Of a DNA stretch of 42,936 nucleotides, positions 8,635-16,343 are shown piece after piece (positions within the stretch are counted from its first letter, which is position 1; the number at the start of each line of letters is the position of its first letter). The DNA comes from Oscillospiraceae bacterium (GTDB lineage Bacteria; Bacillota; Clostridia; Oscillospirales; QAMX01): positions 1 through 42,936 of the forward strand of contig SVMB01000022.1 of assembly GCA_015067675.1 (NCBI GenBank), given 5' to 3'. The notes beneath the pieces were generated by a model. It had not been told where the DNA came from. It saw only the letters and a program-made list of their open reading frames with translations, and searched no databases. The translations under genes were made by a program, and so were the position numbers.

Positions 8635-9405
8635 ATGGTCGTGTGTGTAGACGTCGGCAATACCAATATCGTACTGGGAGCGTATGCGGATGACAAGCTC
8701 CTGTTCACATCCCGCGTGCAGACGGAGCTGGGAAAGACCGCTGACCAGTATGCCATCGCGTTCAATTCCATTCTGCATCTGTACCACTGCGCGGACGTGC
8801 CCTGCGAGGGCGCAATCATTTCCAGCGTCGTGCCGCCGCTGCAGACGACCCTGAAAACGGCGCTGAACCGCCTGCTGGGCTGTCGGGTGCTGGCAGTCGG
8901 CCCGGGTGTCAAGACCGGCCTCAATATTAAGATCGACAATCCCGCCTCCACCGGCGCAGATCTGGTCTGCGACGCCGTGGCGACGCTGAACAAGTATCCG
9001 CTGCCCAGCATCATCTTCGACCTGGGTACCGCCACCAAAATCCTCGCGCTGGATAAATTTGGCAACTTCCTCGGCGGGTCCATCATGCCCGGTATCGGCA
9101 TTTCCCTCAATGCGCTGTCCACTCAGACCGCGCAGCTTCCCCACATCGATCTGGATACGCCCCAGAGCGTCATCGGCTCCAATACCGTGGACTGTATGAA
9201 GTCCGGTATTGTCTTTGGCAATGCCAGCATGATCGACGGCATGGTCCGCAAGTACCGCTCCATCCTCGGCAGCGACGCCCATGTGGTTGCCACCGGCGGC
9301 TATGCCGCAGCCATTCTGCCTTTCTGCGAGACGGAGATTCTCCATGACCCCGATCTGCTCATGGATGGTCTGTACGCGATCTATAAGAAGAATACAAACC
9401 AGTAA
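8635..9405 (+). CDS. coaX: Type III pantothenate kinase
   Basis: A 256-residue ASKHA-fold kinase that phosphorylates pantothenate at the first step of coenzyme A synthesis, in the cytoplasm. The N-terminal phosphate motif is DVGNTN at residues 6-11. The conserved STGAD segment is at about 105-109 and the second phosphate motif DLGTATK is at 129-135. The residue after GAD is Leu where most family members have Arg, which is an unusual substitution in the active-site region. The length is typical of CoaX. GGAGG stands upstream of the ATG, and the gene has its own promoter and a terminator-like hairpin after it. Type III kinases resist feedback by CoA and often need a monovalent cation; this is family knowledge and is not visible here. 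Confidence 0.95.
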   Translation: MVVCVDVGNTNIVLGAYADDKLLFTSRVQTELGKTADQYAIAFNSILHLYHCADVPCEGAIISSVVPPLQTTLKTALNRLLGCRVLAVGPGVKTGLNIKIDNPASTGADLVCDAVATLNKYPLPSIIFDLGTATKILALDKFGNFLGGSIMPGIGISLNALSTQTAQLPHIDLDTPQSVIGSNTVDCMKSGIVFGNASMIDGMVRKYRSILGSDAHVVATGGYAAAILPFCETEILHDPDLLMDGLYAIYKKNTNQ

Positions 9406-9438
9406 CAGACAAAAACTGGAACCGGATAATGGTGCATA

Positions 9439-9487
9439 AACCCCTTCCTGTGCGGTCAGACTAACACCGTAAACAGGAAGGGGTTTT
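9439..9487 (+). terminator. Hairpin after coaX that also contains the ribosome site of the next gene
   Basis: Left arm AACCCCTTCCTGT at 9439-9451 and right arm ACAGGAAGGGGTT at 9473-9485, separated by a 21-base loop and followed by TTTTG counted from 9484. The right arm contains AGGAAGGGG, which is also the only good ribosome site for the small gene starting at 9492. It can therefore act as a coaX terminator and as a structure that hides that site. Confidence 0.7.
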
Positions 9488-9491
9488 GATT

Positions 9492-9662
9492 ATGATGAAA
9501 AGCTTCACCGTCGGCGTTGCTGCCGGCGTAATTGCCGGGGCCTGCATCGCGGCTGCCGCGATGCCCAAGCGCCGCCACTGCCATGTCCGTGCCGCTGCCG
9601 CCAATGCCCTGCATACCATGGGCGATGCGATGGATCACGCAGGCCGCATGGTGTATCGCTGA
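9492..9662 (+). CDS. 56-residue peptide with hydrophobic N-terminus
   Basis: A short frame opening Met-Met-Lys-Ser-Phe, with an Ala/Val/Gly-rich hydrophobic stretch at about residues 5-23. A basic His/Arg-rich turn (PKRRHCH) and an amphipathic Ala-rich helix follow. It could be a single-pass membrane or YtxH-like peptide with its helical tail in the cytoplasm, but I do not recognise a family with certainty. AGGAAGGGG lies eight bases before the ATG, inside the right arm of the hairpin after coaX, so translation may depend on opening of that stem. A GC-rich hairpin follows the stop. Confidence 0.6.
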   Translation: MMKSFTVGVAAGVIAGACIAAAAMPKRRHCHVRAAAANALHTMGDAMDHAGRMVYR

Positions 9663-9674
9663 AATAGTAAAATC

Positions 9675-9706
9675 AGAGCCGCTGCCCGATTTTGGGCGGC
9701 GGCTCT
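9675..9706 (+). terminator. GC-rich terminator-like hairpin
   Basis: Arms AGAGCCGCTGCCC and GGGCGGCGGCTCT pair over 13 positions with one G-T wobble and a 6-base loop. Only a broken T run follows (GGTTCTCTC), so termination may be weak. Confidence 0.6.
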
Positions 9707-9822
9707 GGTTCTCTCAAAGCAGGAAGTTCCGGGCAGATTGCCATGAACTGATGAAGAACGGCAGCGCATAAATAAGGGTGCATCCGGTCAAGGTAAGCCC
9801 AGTGAATCAAGGGAGGAATCAG

Positions 9823-11583
9823 ATGAAACTGAAATGGAGAGCAATCTGCCTGACGCTGTCGGCAGCCATGCTGTTTGCGTGGAGCCCCGCCTTTGCCGCC
9901 GACGATTACATCCGCTGGGTGGATTTTACGCCGACGTATTCGGTGATGCGTCAGGCGCTGCGGTATGATCTGGAAAGCTATGGACAGGAAGTCCATCTGG
10001 ACTGGATTGAACTGCTGGCAGCACTCGCAGCGCAGACCGGGGGACGGTTTCCCGACAAGGCATCCCCGGCACTGGATAAAATTGCCCGACGGCTGCAGGC
10101 GGGGGAACTGATGGAGGATATCACCGGTGAGCAGAAGTATTATGTCTACTACCTGGAAGCCTATCAGGCAGTGCTTGACGGACTGGTGGGGGAATACTAC
10201 GACGCAGACGGCGTGCTTTGCTACGGATTAAAAGGGTTTTGCCCGCTGGCTGCTGGATACGGATTTTCTCACTATGAGGATTTCGGCAATGCCCGCAGCT
10301 TTGGCTTCAAGCGTGTGCATCTGGGAAACGATCTGATGGGCGCGGTAGGGACGCCGGTGATTGCCGTGGAGGACGGCGTGGTGGAAGCGTTGGGATGGAA
10401 CCGCTACGGCGGCTGGCGGGTAGGGATTCGCTCCGGGAACGGTCGGCGGTATTACTACTACGCCCATTTGCGCAGAGGTCATCCGTATGTCAAAACCCTC
10501 AAAGAGGGCGACACGGTCAAAGCCGGGGACGTGATCGGATATCTGGGCATGACGGGGTATTCCGACCGGGAGGATGTCAACAACATCACCACTCCGCATC
10601 TGCATTTTGGACTGCAGCTCATCTTTGATGAGAGTCAGAAGGAATCAAACTCCGAAATCTGGGTGGACGTGTATGAACTGGTGGAGCTGTTGGGGCTCAA
10701 CCGGGCAAAGGTAACCCGGGATGAGGGCGCGGAGGACTATCGGCGTGCAGGGGGAGCGGCAGGAAACGAGCTGTCGGTTTTTGTGCCGCAGGATAGGCAG
10801 GCAGACGCAGGATTGGAGACAAGGGAACGTATCCCGCTGCCGATTGTGATGTATCATTCCCTGTATGCGCATCCGGCATCTCCGTCGCCTTACGTGCTTC
10901 CGCCGTCGATGTTTGAGCAGGATGTGCGCTGGCTTTTAGAGCACGGTTATACGCCTGTCAGCGTGCAGTCTGTGCTGGAATACCGGGAATATGGCACAAA
11001 ACTGCCGGAAAAACCTGTTATGCTGACCTTTGATGACGGATTTTACAATTATCTGACGGATCTTTTGCCGATTGTGGAAAAGTATGAGGTACCGGTGCTT
11101 GTGAACGTGGTGGGATCCTTTACAGAGACCGCTGCGGCCGATGATGACAAGCATCCGGCGTATTCCTACCTGGACTGGCAGGATCTGCAGGAGCTGACGG
11201 CGGAAGGCTGGGTGGAGCTTGGCAATCATTCCTATGCCATGCATCAGAAAAAGCCGCGCCTGGGTGCATCGCGCATTCAGGGGGAGACGATTGAAGCCTA
11301 CAAGGCCAATCTCAGCCGGGACACCGGCATGATGCAGCAGCTTCTGCGGGAAAAGCTGGGGATTGAAAGCCGGGTTTATGCCTATCCTTACGGTGCAGTC
11401 AGCGGAGAGTCGAAGGCGATCCTGCATGAAATGGGGTATGAAATGCTGCTCAACTGCGGCGAATACCCGAATTTCATCACCCGCGAGCCGGATTCACTGA
11501 TGGCGCTGGGACGCTATAACCGGGACTCGCGCCTGACGACGGAGGCATTTATGGAAAAACTGCTGAGCGGGTATACAGAATAG
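9823..11583 (+). CDS. Secreted fusion of M23 metallopeptidase and CE4 polysaccharide deacetylase
   Basis: A 586-residue exported protein. Residues 1-25 are a signal peptide (Lys-rich start, hydrophobic core, AFA cleavage site). Residues about 140-270 form an M23 (LytM-type) endopeptidase domain with zinc ligands in HLGND (His166, Asp170) and HLHFG (His259, His261). Residues about 335-585 form a NodB/CE4 deacetylase domain with the metal and catalytic pair in FDDG (Asp404, Asp405) and the NHSYAMH motif (His469, His474). The first domain would cut peptide cross-bridges in peptidoglycan and the second would remove acetyl groups from its glycan strand, so one protein may both trim and modify the wall. 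The start at 823 of this kilobase (9823) has GGGAGG six bases upstream; an earlier in-frame GTG at 9778 is less likely. Confidence 0.88.
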   Translation: MKLKWRAICLTLSAAMLFAWSPAFAADDYIRWVDFTPTYSVMRQALRYDLESYGQEVHLDWIELLAALAAQTGGRFPDKASPALDKIARRLQAGELMEDITGEQKYYVYYLEAYQAVLDGLVGEYYDADGVLCYGLKGFCPLAAGYGFSHYEDFGNARSFGFKRVHLGNDLMGAVGTPVIAVEDGVVEALGWNRYGGWRVGIRSGNGRRYYYYAHLRRGHPYVKTLKEGDTVKAGDVIGYLGMTGYSDREDVNNITTPHLHFGLQLIFDESQKESNSEIWVDVYELVELLGLNRAKVTRDEGAEDYRRAGGAAGNELSVFVPQDRQADAGLETRERIPLPIVMYHSLYAHPASPSPYVLPPSMFEQDVRWLLEHGYTPVSVQSVLEYREYGTKLPEKPVMLTFDDGFYNYLTDLLPIVEKYEVPVLVNVVGSFTETAAADDDKHPAYSYLDWQDLQELTAEGWVELGNHSYAMHQKKPRLGASRIQGETIEAYKANLSRDTGMMQQLLREKLGIESRVYAYPYGAVSGESKAILHEMGYEMLLNCGEYPNFITREPDSLMALGRYNRDSRLTTEAFMEKLLSGYTE

Positions 11584-11604
11584 CAGAGTTTTCATGATCT
11601 GACA

Positions 11605-11640
11605 AAAAATTGAGCCGCTGTGGTTAAACAGCGGCTCAAT
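11605..11640 (-). terminator. Terminator of the ridA operon, shared with the M23/CE4 gene
   Basis: Arms ATTGAGCCGCTGT (11609-11621) and ACAGCGGCTCAAT (11628-11640) form a 13-bp stem. On the minus strand the stem is followed directly by a T run (complement of the A run at 11604-11609). On the plus strand the T run is poor, so it mainly serves the minus-strand operon. Confidence 0.85.
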
Positions 11641-11656
11641 CTCTATCGGATTTAAC

Positions 11657-12037
11657 TTAATAGGCAGCAATCGCTTCGATCTCCACCAGCGCACCCTTCG
11701 GGAGCGCTGCCACGGCAAAGGCGGCACGGGCGGGGAGGGGATCGGCGACGAAATACTCGGCGTAAACGGAGTTGACAGCGGCGAAGTCGGCGATATCAGC
11801 CAGCAGAACAGTGGTCTTGACCACGTTTGCGTAGCTCAGGCCTGCAGCAGCCAGAACCTCACCGAGGTTACGCAGCACCTGATGGGCCTGCGCAGTGATG
11901 TCACCCTCGACGATGTTGCCGGTATGGGGATCCAGCGGGATCTGACCGGACAGGAACAGAAGCTGATCGGTGGAAACCGCCTGAGAATAAGGACCGATAG
12001 CGGCAGGCGCATTCTTGGAACGGACAGAATATGACAT
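11657..12037 (-). CDS. ridA: RidA family enamine/imine deaminase
   Basis: A 126-residue RidA/YjgF/UK114 protein. It hydrolyses reactive 2-aminoacrylate and related enamines released by PLP enzymes such as serine or threonine dehydratase, in the cytoplasm as a trimer. Visible signature elements are AIGPYSQA near residues 13-20, LSGQIPLDP near 29-37, and the substrate-binding Arg104 in LPARAAF. The length is standard. It is the last gene of the minus-strand set and lies 14 bases after glyA. That fits a protective role beside PLP-dependent serine/glycine metabolism. Confidence 0.95.
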   Translation of the reverse strand: MSYSVRSKNAPAAIGPYSQAVSTDQLLFLSGQIPLDPHTGNIVEGDITAQAHQVLRNLGEVLAAAGLSYANVVKTTVLLADIADFAAVNSVYAEYFVADPLPARAAFAVAALPKGALVEIEAIAAY

Positions 12038-12051
12038 AAATGAAACCTCTC

Positions 12052-13296
12052 TTATTCGTACATGGGGTACTTGGCGCAGATGGCGGCAACGGCTTCACGG
12101 ATGGCGTCGGCGTTGTTCTCAAAGTCGCGGGCAGCCATACCGATGCACTTGGCCAGCACATCCATATCTTCCTCGACCAGACCACGGGTAGTGGCGGCAG
12201 GAGTACCGACGCGGATACCGCTGGTGAGAGAGGGCTTGGCAGGATCGTTGGGGATGGCGTTCTTGTTGACGGTGATGTTGGCCTTGTCCAGACGGTTCTG
12301 CATGGCCTTACCGGAAACGCCGAAGTTGCGCAGGTCAACCAGCATCAGGTGATTGTCGGTACCGCCGGTGACGAGATCAAAGCCTTCCTTGATCAGACCG
12401 TCGGCGAGTCTGGCGGCATTCTTCTTGATCTGAGCCTGGTAGGTGGTGAACTCGGGCTTGAGGGCTTCGCCGAAGCAGACAGCCTTGGCGGCGATGATGT
12501 GCATCAGCGGGCCGCCCTGCATGCCGGGGAACACGGCCTTGTCGATCTGCTTTGCCAGCTCTTCGCGGCACAGGATCAGACCGCCGCGGGGACCGCGCAG
12601 GGTCTTGTGGGTGGTGGTGGTGACGACGTCGGCATAGGGCACGGGGCTCTGGTGCAGACCGGCGGCAACAAGACCGGCGATGTGAGCCATATCAACCATC
12701 AGATAGGCGCCCACGTCATGCGCGATTTCGGCGAACTTGGCAAAATCGATCTCGCGGGGATAGGCGGAAGCACCGGCGATGATCATCTTGGGCTTGCATT
12801 CCTTGGCGGTGGCCCAGATGGTGTCATAGTTGATGCGCTGGGTCTCATCGTCGAGGCTGTAGGGAACGATGTTGTAGTAGGAACCGGAGATGTTGACAGG
12901 AGAACCGTGGGACAGATGACCGCCGTGGGCCAGATTCATGCCCATAACGGTATCGCCGGGCTGAACGAGGGCAAAGTAGACGGCAGCATTGGCCTGGGCG
13001 CCGGAATGGGGCTGGACATTGGCATGCTCGGCGCCGAAGAGCTTCTTGGCGCGCTCAATGGCGATGTTCTCGGCGATGTCAACGTACTCGCAGCCGCCGT
13101 AGTAACGCTTGCCGGGATAACCTTCGGCGTACTTGTTGGTCAGAACGGTGCCCATGGCAGCCATGACGGCGGGGCTGACGAAGTTTTCGGAAGCAATGAG
13201 CTCGATGTTGCGGCGCTGACGGCCATACTCAAGGGCGATAGCCTCGCCGACTTCGGGGTCGGCGGCGGAGATGAAATCGATAATCTTCTTAACCAT
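12052..13296 (-). CDS. glyA: Serine hydroxymethyltransferase
   Basis: A 414-residue PLP enzyme that interconverts serine and glycine while loading one-carbon units onto tetrahydrofolate. The PLP lysine is Lys231 in [14 protein letters not shown]. Other landmarks are ELIASENF near residues 32-39, YPGKRYYGG near 60-68 and the C-terminal [14 protein letters not shown]. The start at 13296 is preferred because AAGGTAAGG precedes it and it matches the usual family N-terminus. An in-frame ATG at 13338 would add 14 residues but lacks a ribosome site. It lies between hom and ridA in the same direction; hom ends 57 bases before this start. Glycine and threonine metabolism connect the three genes. Confidence 0.96.
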   Translation of the reverse strand: MVKKIIDFISAADPEVGEAIALEYGRQRRNIELIASENFVSPAVMAAMGTVLTNKYAEGYPGKRYYGGCEYVDIAENIAIERAKKLFGAEHANVQPHSGAQANAAVYFALVQPGDTVMGMNLAHGGHLSHGSPVNISGSYYNIVPYSLDDETQRINYDTIWATAKECKPKMIIAGASAYPREIDFAKFAEIAHDVGAYLMVDMAHIAGLVAAGLHQSPVPYADVVTTTTHKTLRGPRGGLILCREELAKQIDKAVFPGMQGGPLMHIIAAKAVCFGEALKPEFTTYQAQIKKNAARLADGLIKEGFDLVTGGTDNHLMLVDLRNFGVSGKAMQNRLDKANITVNKNAIPNDPAKPSLTSGIRVGTPAATTRGLVEEDMDVLAKCIGMAARDFENNADAIREAVAAICAKYPMYE

Positions 13297-13353
13297 GCGT
13301 ATAAATACCTTACCTTTTTTATTTGCAATCTCGGCCATAAGCAGAGAAAGTCA

Positions 13354-14556
13354 TCAGTTCAGAACGCGGATAAAGGAGAGAACATCCAGCGCCTTAGCGC
13401 AGGATTCCGCCTTGGCAGTCTCCATGGCGGGAGTCAGGAAGACGCAGATGCCGTCTTCCTCGGAGATGATGGTCACATCGCCGAAGGCTGCCTTTGCGGC
13501 AGCGGCATCGGCCTTGGCGCGGATGAAGAAGGAATAGATGAGTTCAGCGTTGTCAGCCACGTAATCGGCGGGAGCCTTGACCCAGCTCAGAGCACGGCGC
13601 GCGGGCAGATTGCGCACGATATCGACCACATCACCCACGACAGCGCTGGCGGTGGGGAGCTTACCGGCCCCGCGGCCGTAGAACATGGTCTCGTCAACGG
13701 CGTTGCCGGTGACCATGATGGCGTTGAAAACGTCCTCAACGCAGGCAAGCGGGCAGGTGTTGCTGACCAGATGGGGCGCGACGATGAGATGCACACGGCC
13801 ATCCTCACGGCGCAGCACACGGCCGATGAGCCGGATGACACGGCCACAGGCTTCGGCGCCTGCCACGTCGGCGGCGCTGATGGAGCGGATGCCGATGGGG
13901 GCAATCTGATCGGGGCAAACTTCATAGCCGTAGGCCAGATCAGCCAGAATGCAGGTCTTGCGGCCGGCGTCGATGCCGTCAACGTCGGCGGAGGGATTGG
14001 CTTCGGCGTAACCCAGAGCCTGAGCCTCGGCGAGCGCATCCTCGAAGGAAAGACCAGCGCGGAACATACGGGTGAGGATATAGTTGGTGGTACCGTTGAG
14101 GATACCGCGGATCTCCATGATCTCATTGCCGGCCAGGCAATTGGTCAGGGGACGCAGGATCGGGATACCGCCGCCGACGCTGGCTTCAAAGAGATAGCTG
14201 ACGTTCTTCTCGGCAGCGATGGACAGCAGCTCCACACCGTGGGTGGCCACCAGTTCCTTGTTGGAGGTGACGACACTCTTGCCGGCGAGGAGGGCGCGGC
14301 GGGTGAACTCATAGGCGAGCTTTGCGCCGCCAATGGTTTCCACGACCAGAGAGACTTCGGGATCCTTCTCGATGATCTCAAAGTCATGGATGACCAGAGA
14401 CTCAAACGGACTGCCGGGGAAATCACGGATGTCGAGGATGTACTTCACGTCGATCTCCTGGCCGGCGCGTTTGGCGATGGAGGATGCGTTCATTTTCAGG
14501 ACTTCGGCGACGCCGGAACCGACGGTACCAAATCCGAGGATGGCGATCTTGACCAA
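13354..14556 (-). CDS. hom: Homoserine dehydrogenase
   Basis: A 400-residue NAD(P)-dependent enzyme that reduces aspartate semialdehyde to homoserine, the branch point to threonine and methionine. The Rossmann motif GFGTVGSG is at residues 8-15. The catalytic-region signature ending in DGIDAGRK is at about 187-200, with Lys200 as the conserved lysine. The tail from about residue 335 looks like a short ACT-type domain, as in threonine-sensitive forms. The start codon is TTG, placed eight bases after AGGGAG; no better ATG exists. The gene is downstream of a PheB-type ACT gene, a common pairing in Clostridia, but here a deacetylase-like gene stands between them. Confidence 0.94.
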   Translation of the reverse strand: MVKIAILGFGTVGSGVAEVLKMNASSIAKRAGQEIDVKYILDIRDFPGSPFESLVIHDFEIIEKDPEVSLVVETIGGAKLAYEFTRRALLAGKSVVTSNKELVATHGVELLSIAAEKNVSYLFEASVGGGIPILRPLTNCLAGNEIMEIRGILNGTTNYILTRMFRAGLSFEDALAEAQALGYAEANPSADVDGIDAGRKTCILADLAYGYEVCPDQIAPIGIRSISAADVAGAEACGRVIRLIGRVLRREDGRVHLIVAPHLVSNTCPLACVEDVFNAIMVTGNAVDETMFYGRGAGKLPTASAVVGDVVDIVRNLPARRALSWVKAPADYVADNAELIYSFFIRAKADAAAAKAAFGDVTIISEEDGICVFLTPAMETAKAESCAKALDVLSFIRVLN

Positions 14557-14683
14557 GGAAAAAACTCCCTTTCTGTACGTATAATTGTGCTTCTGTGCTG
14601 AAGCACGGCGTGATTACGTTTTTTATATTCCAAGCGATTGACGCATCAGAACTTCGTATGAAAGAAGGTGATGACAGCGGGAA

Positions 14684-15634
14684 TTATGCGTCGATGGTTT
14701 CACGCATGAGTGCATCAAAATGTGTCCAGACAACCCGGTCGGACAGATGCTCCTCCACGCGGCGGGCAACCTCAGCGAGAGCACGCAGACCCGTTTCGGC
14801 ACCGTTGGAGAACAGCGACTGCCAATGGGTGGTGAGGATGGGGTAGCCGTTGGTGTTGAGCACGTTGAGAATCTCGCCGGACTTGCCGTCGGCGGAGATA
14901 TACTTGTCGGCGATCCAGGATACATAGGCGTCGGACACGTCGGTGGTGTCCATGGACTGCCAGAAGCGGTCGTGAACCGTACCGGGAATGGCGACGACGG
15001 TGCGATCACCGTCACGGCGGGAGATCCAAGGACGGGCATCGGGCTGCTCGTACTTGCCGCGGCAGAAGTACCAGGACTCATGGCGGCCGTATACGGCTTC
15101 CATGGCGGCGCCGATGGACCAGGCGTACTCATCTTCCACCTGAACACCGAAGTCCCAGGGGGAAGTGACGCCGGTGCAGTCAAGACCGGCATCCCGGCAG
15201 AGCTGCAGGGCACGGGTAATGTAGGGCGTCAGGGTCGTACGATCCTGATGCTGGGACCATTCGGCCTCATTTTCGTCGTAATAGCCGCCTTCTGAGAGAT
15301 TGACAGCCTGCCAGTGGTTGATCATCTCGGGACAGAGGGCAAAGGTCGGAGTGATGCGGTGCTTGACCGTGTCGAGCCAATAGGTGAGCTCCTCGCGGGG
15401 ATAGTCAAACAGTCCGTTTACGATATCGCCGCGTCCACCGGGGGAGGGAACGACACTGAATTTGCCACCGATGCCGTAACGCTGTACGACGTCGCAGAAA
15501 TGATCGAGAAAGCTGTTGGGAACGTCCTTGACCAGCGGACGGCCATCCTTGGTAAAAGGCGTTTTGGCATGTTCGCGGAAAACAAAGACGCGGGGAGCGG
15601 CATCGTCGATAATCAGAGCGATCGGTGTCTTCAT
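14684..15634 (-). CDS. NodB-like polysaccharide deacetylase homologue
   Basis: A 316-residue protein without a signal peptide or membrane segment. It opens with a NodB-type first strand and metal motif (ALIIDDAAPR, residues about 6-15) and keeps several barrel strands, including GGKFSVVPSPGG near 55-66 and TPTFALCPEMINHW near 94-107. The classical H-x3-H of CE4 enzymes is not obvious; LTTHWQSLF near the end may supply a ligand. Members of this group in Clostridia are usually annotated only as polysaccharide deacetylase-like. AAGGAGG precedes the ATG, 20 bases after the ACT gene stop. Its position inside an amino-acid operon is unexplained. Confidence 0.65.
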   Translation of the reverse strand: MKTPIALIIDDAAPRVFVFREHAKTPFTKDGRPLVKDVPNSFLDHFCDVVQRYGIGGKFSVVPSPGGRGDIVNGLFDYPREELTYWLDTVKHRITPTFALCPEMINHWQAVNLSEGGYYDENEAEWSQHQDRTTLTPYITRALQLCRDAGLDCTGVTSPWDFGVQVEDEYAWSIGAAMEAVYGRHESWYFCRGKYEQPDARPWISRRDGDRTVVAIPGTVHDRFWQSMDTTDVSDAYVSWIADKYISADGKSGEILNVLNTNGYPILTTHWQSLFSNGAETGLRALAEVARRVEEHLSDRVVWTHFDALMRETIDA

Positions 15635-15654
15635 GGTTTGAAGTCCTCCTTGAA

Positions 15655-16104
15655 TTAAACGGCTCCGGCCAGTATTCCCAGCGTATGAACGCCGTCGAGC
15701 ATCCTGGCACGACGCATCAGCGCCTCAATGTCCCCGGCCATGTTGGCTGTACGCACCGAAATGGTGACCGTTGCCTGTCCGCCCTGCGGAATGTTCTGAT
15801 TGATGGTCAGAACACTGACGCCGCAGTCTGCAAAGGTGTTGAGCAGACGGGAGAGAACGCCGGGCTCGTCGGCGAGGCTTGCCTGCAGGGTTACGATGCG
15901 GTCAGTGGACATTTCAACGAAGGGCGCTGCGGCATTGCGGTATTTATAGAAAGCGCTGCGGCTGATGCCGGCGATGTCGATTGCCTCATTGATGGAATGC
16001 GCCGCCCCGGTGCTTAAAAGCTTCTTGGCTTCCATCGAGCGCCGGATGACCTCGGGCAATGCCCATGCTTCTACCAGATAATATTTGGCCTCCTGGGTGT
16101 CCAT
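15655..16104 (-). CDS. ACT domain protein, PheB type
   Basis: A 149-residue cytoplasmic regulator. Residues about 5-60 are helical and include an HTH-like segment (INEAIDIAGISRSAFYKY). Residues about 68-145 form an ACT domain (RIVTLQASLADEPGVLSRL) that typically binds amino acids. The same architecture is found in the PheB/UPF0735 family, which often precedes hom or aromatic genes and may sense threonine or phenylalanine; the ligand here is not known. GGGAGG lies seven bases before the chosen ATG. A frame extending 30 residues further upstream crosses the promoter and is rejected. It is the first gene of the minus-strand set leading to hom, glyA and ridA. Confidence 0.88.
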   Translation of the reverse strand: MDTQEAKYYLVEAWALPEVIRRSMEAKKLLSTGAAHSINEAIDIAGISRSAFYKYRNAAAPFVEMSTDRIVTLQASLADEPGVLSRLLNTFADCGVSVLTINQNIPQGGQATVTISVRTANMAGDIEALMRRARMLDGVHTLGILAGAV

Positions 16105-16165
16105 GTCTTTGCCTCCCTTCCTGTAGATATCCACGCAGAAAAAACAAATGTGTTTACAGAGAACT

Positions 16166-16194
16166 ATTGTATCACAAATTGCACTTTTTAGCAA
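16166..16194 (-). promoter_or_regulatory. Promoter of the ACT-hom-glyA-ridA set
   Basis: On the minus strand, TTGCTA (16189-16194) and TACAAT (16166-16171) are separated by 17 bases, 60 bases before the ACT gene start. Confidence 0.7.
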
Positions 16195-16301
16195 GAACTA
16201 TAAGAGCGAAAAAAAGAGCGTTGTGTCGGATTAGTCTGTGTAATATGTTGCGAAAGTCTGCGTGTTCACAAAATATTCACAAAACGTGCTTCCTGGCGGT
16301 G

Positions 16302-16307
16302 TATAAT
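16302..16307 (+). promoter_or_regulatory. Candidate -10 box for the amidotransferase gene
   Basis: A perfect TATAAT stands 36 bases before the start codon. The nearest -35-like TTCACA (16276-16281) is 20 bases upstream, which is long, so an activator may be needed or another -35 is used. Confidence 0.45.
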
Positions 16308-16343
16308 CAGGTCAACAAATGTGATGACGGGAGGAAACAGTCT

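Noticed and set aside
12040-14601. Very long open frame on the plus strand, opposite glyA and hom
   Set aside because: It is a shadow of the two well-recognised minus-strand genes. Its translation is Gly-, Asp- and Val-rich with no family features and no ribosome site.
14557-14683. Separate promoter or T-box leader before hom
   Set aside because: Only a weak GTGCTT/AAGCAC hairpin is seen, with no T-box core and no convincing -35/-10 pair.
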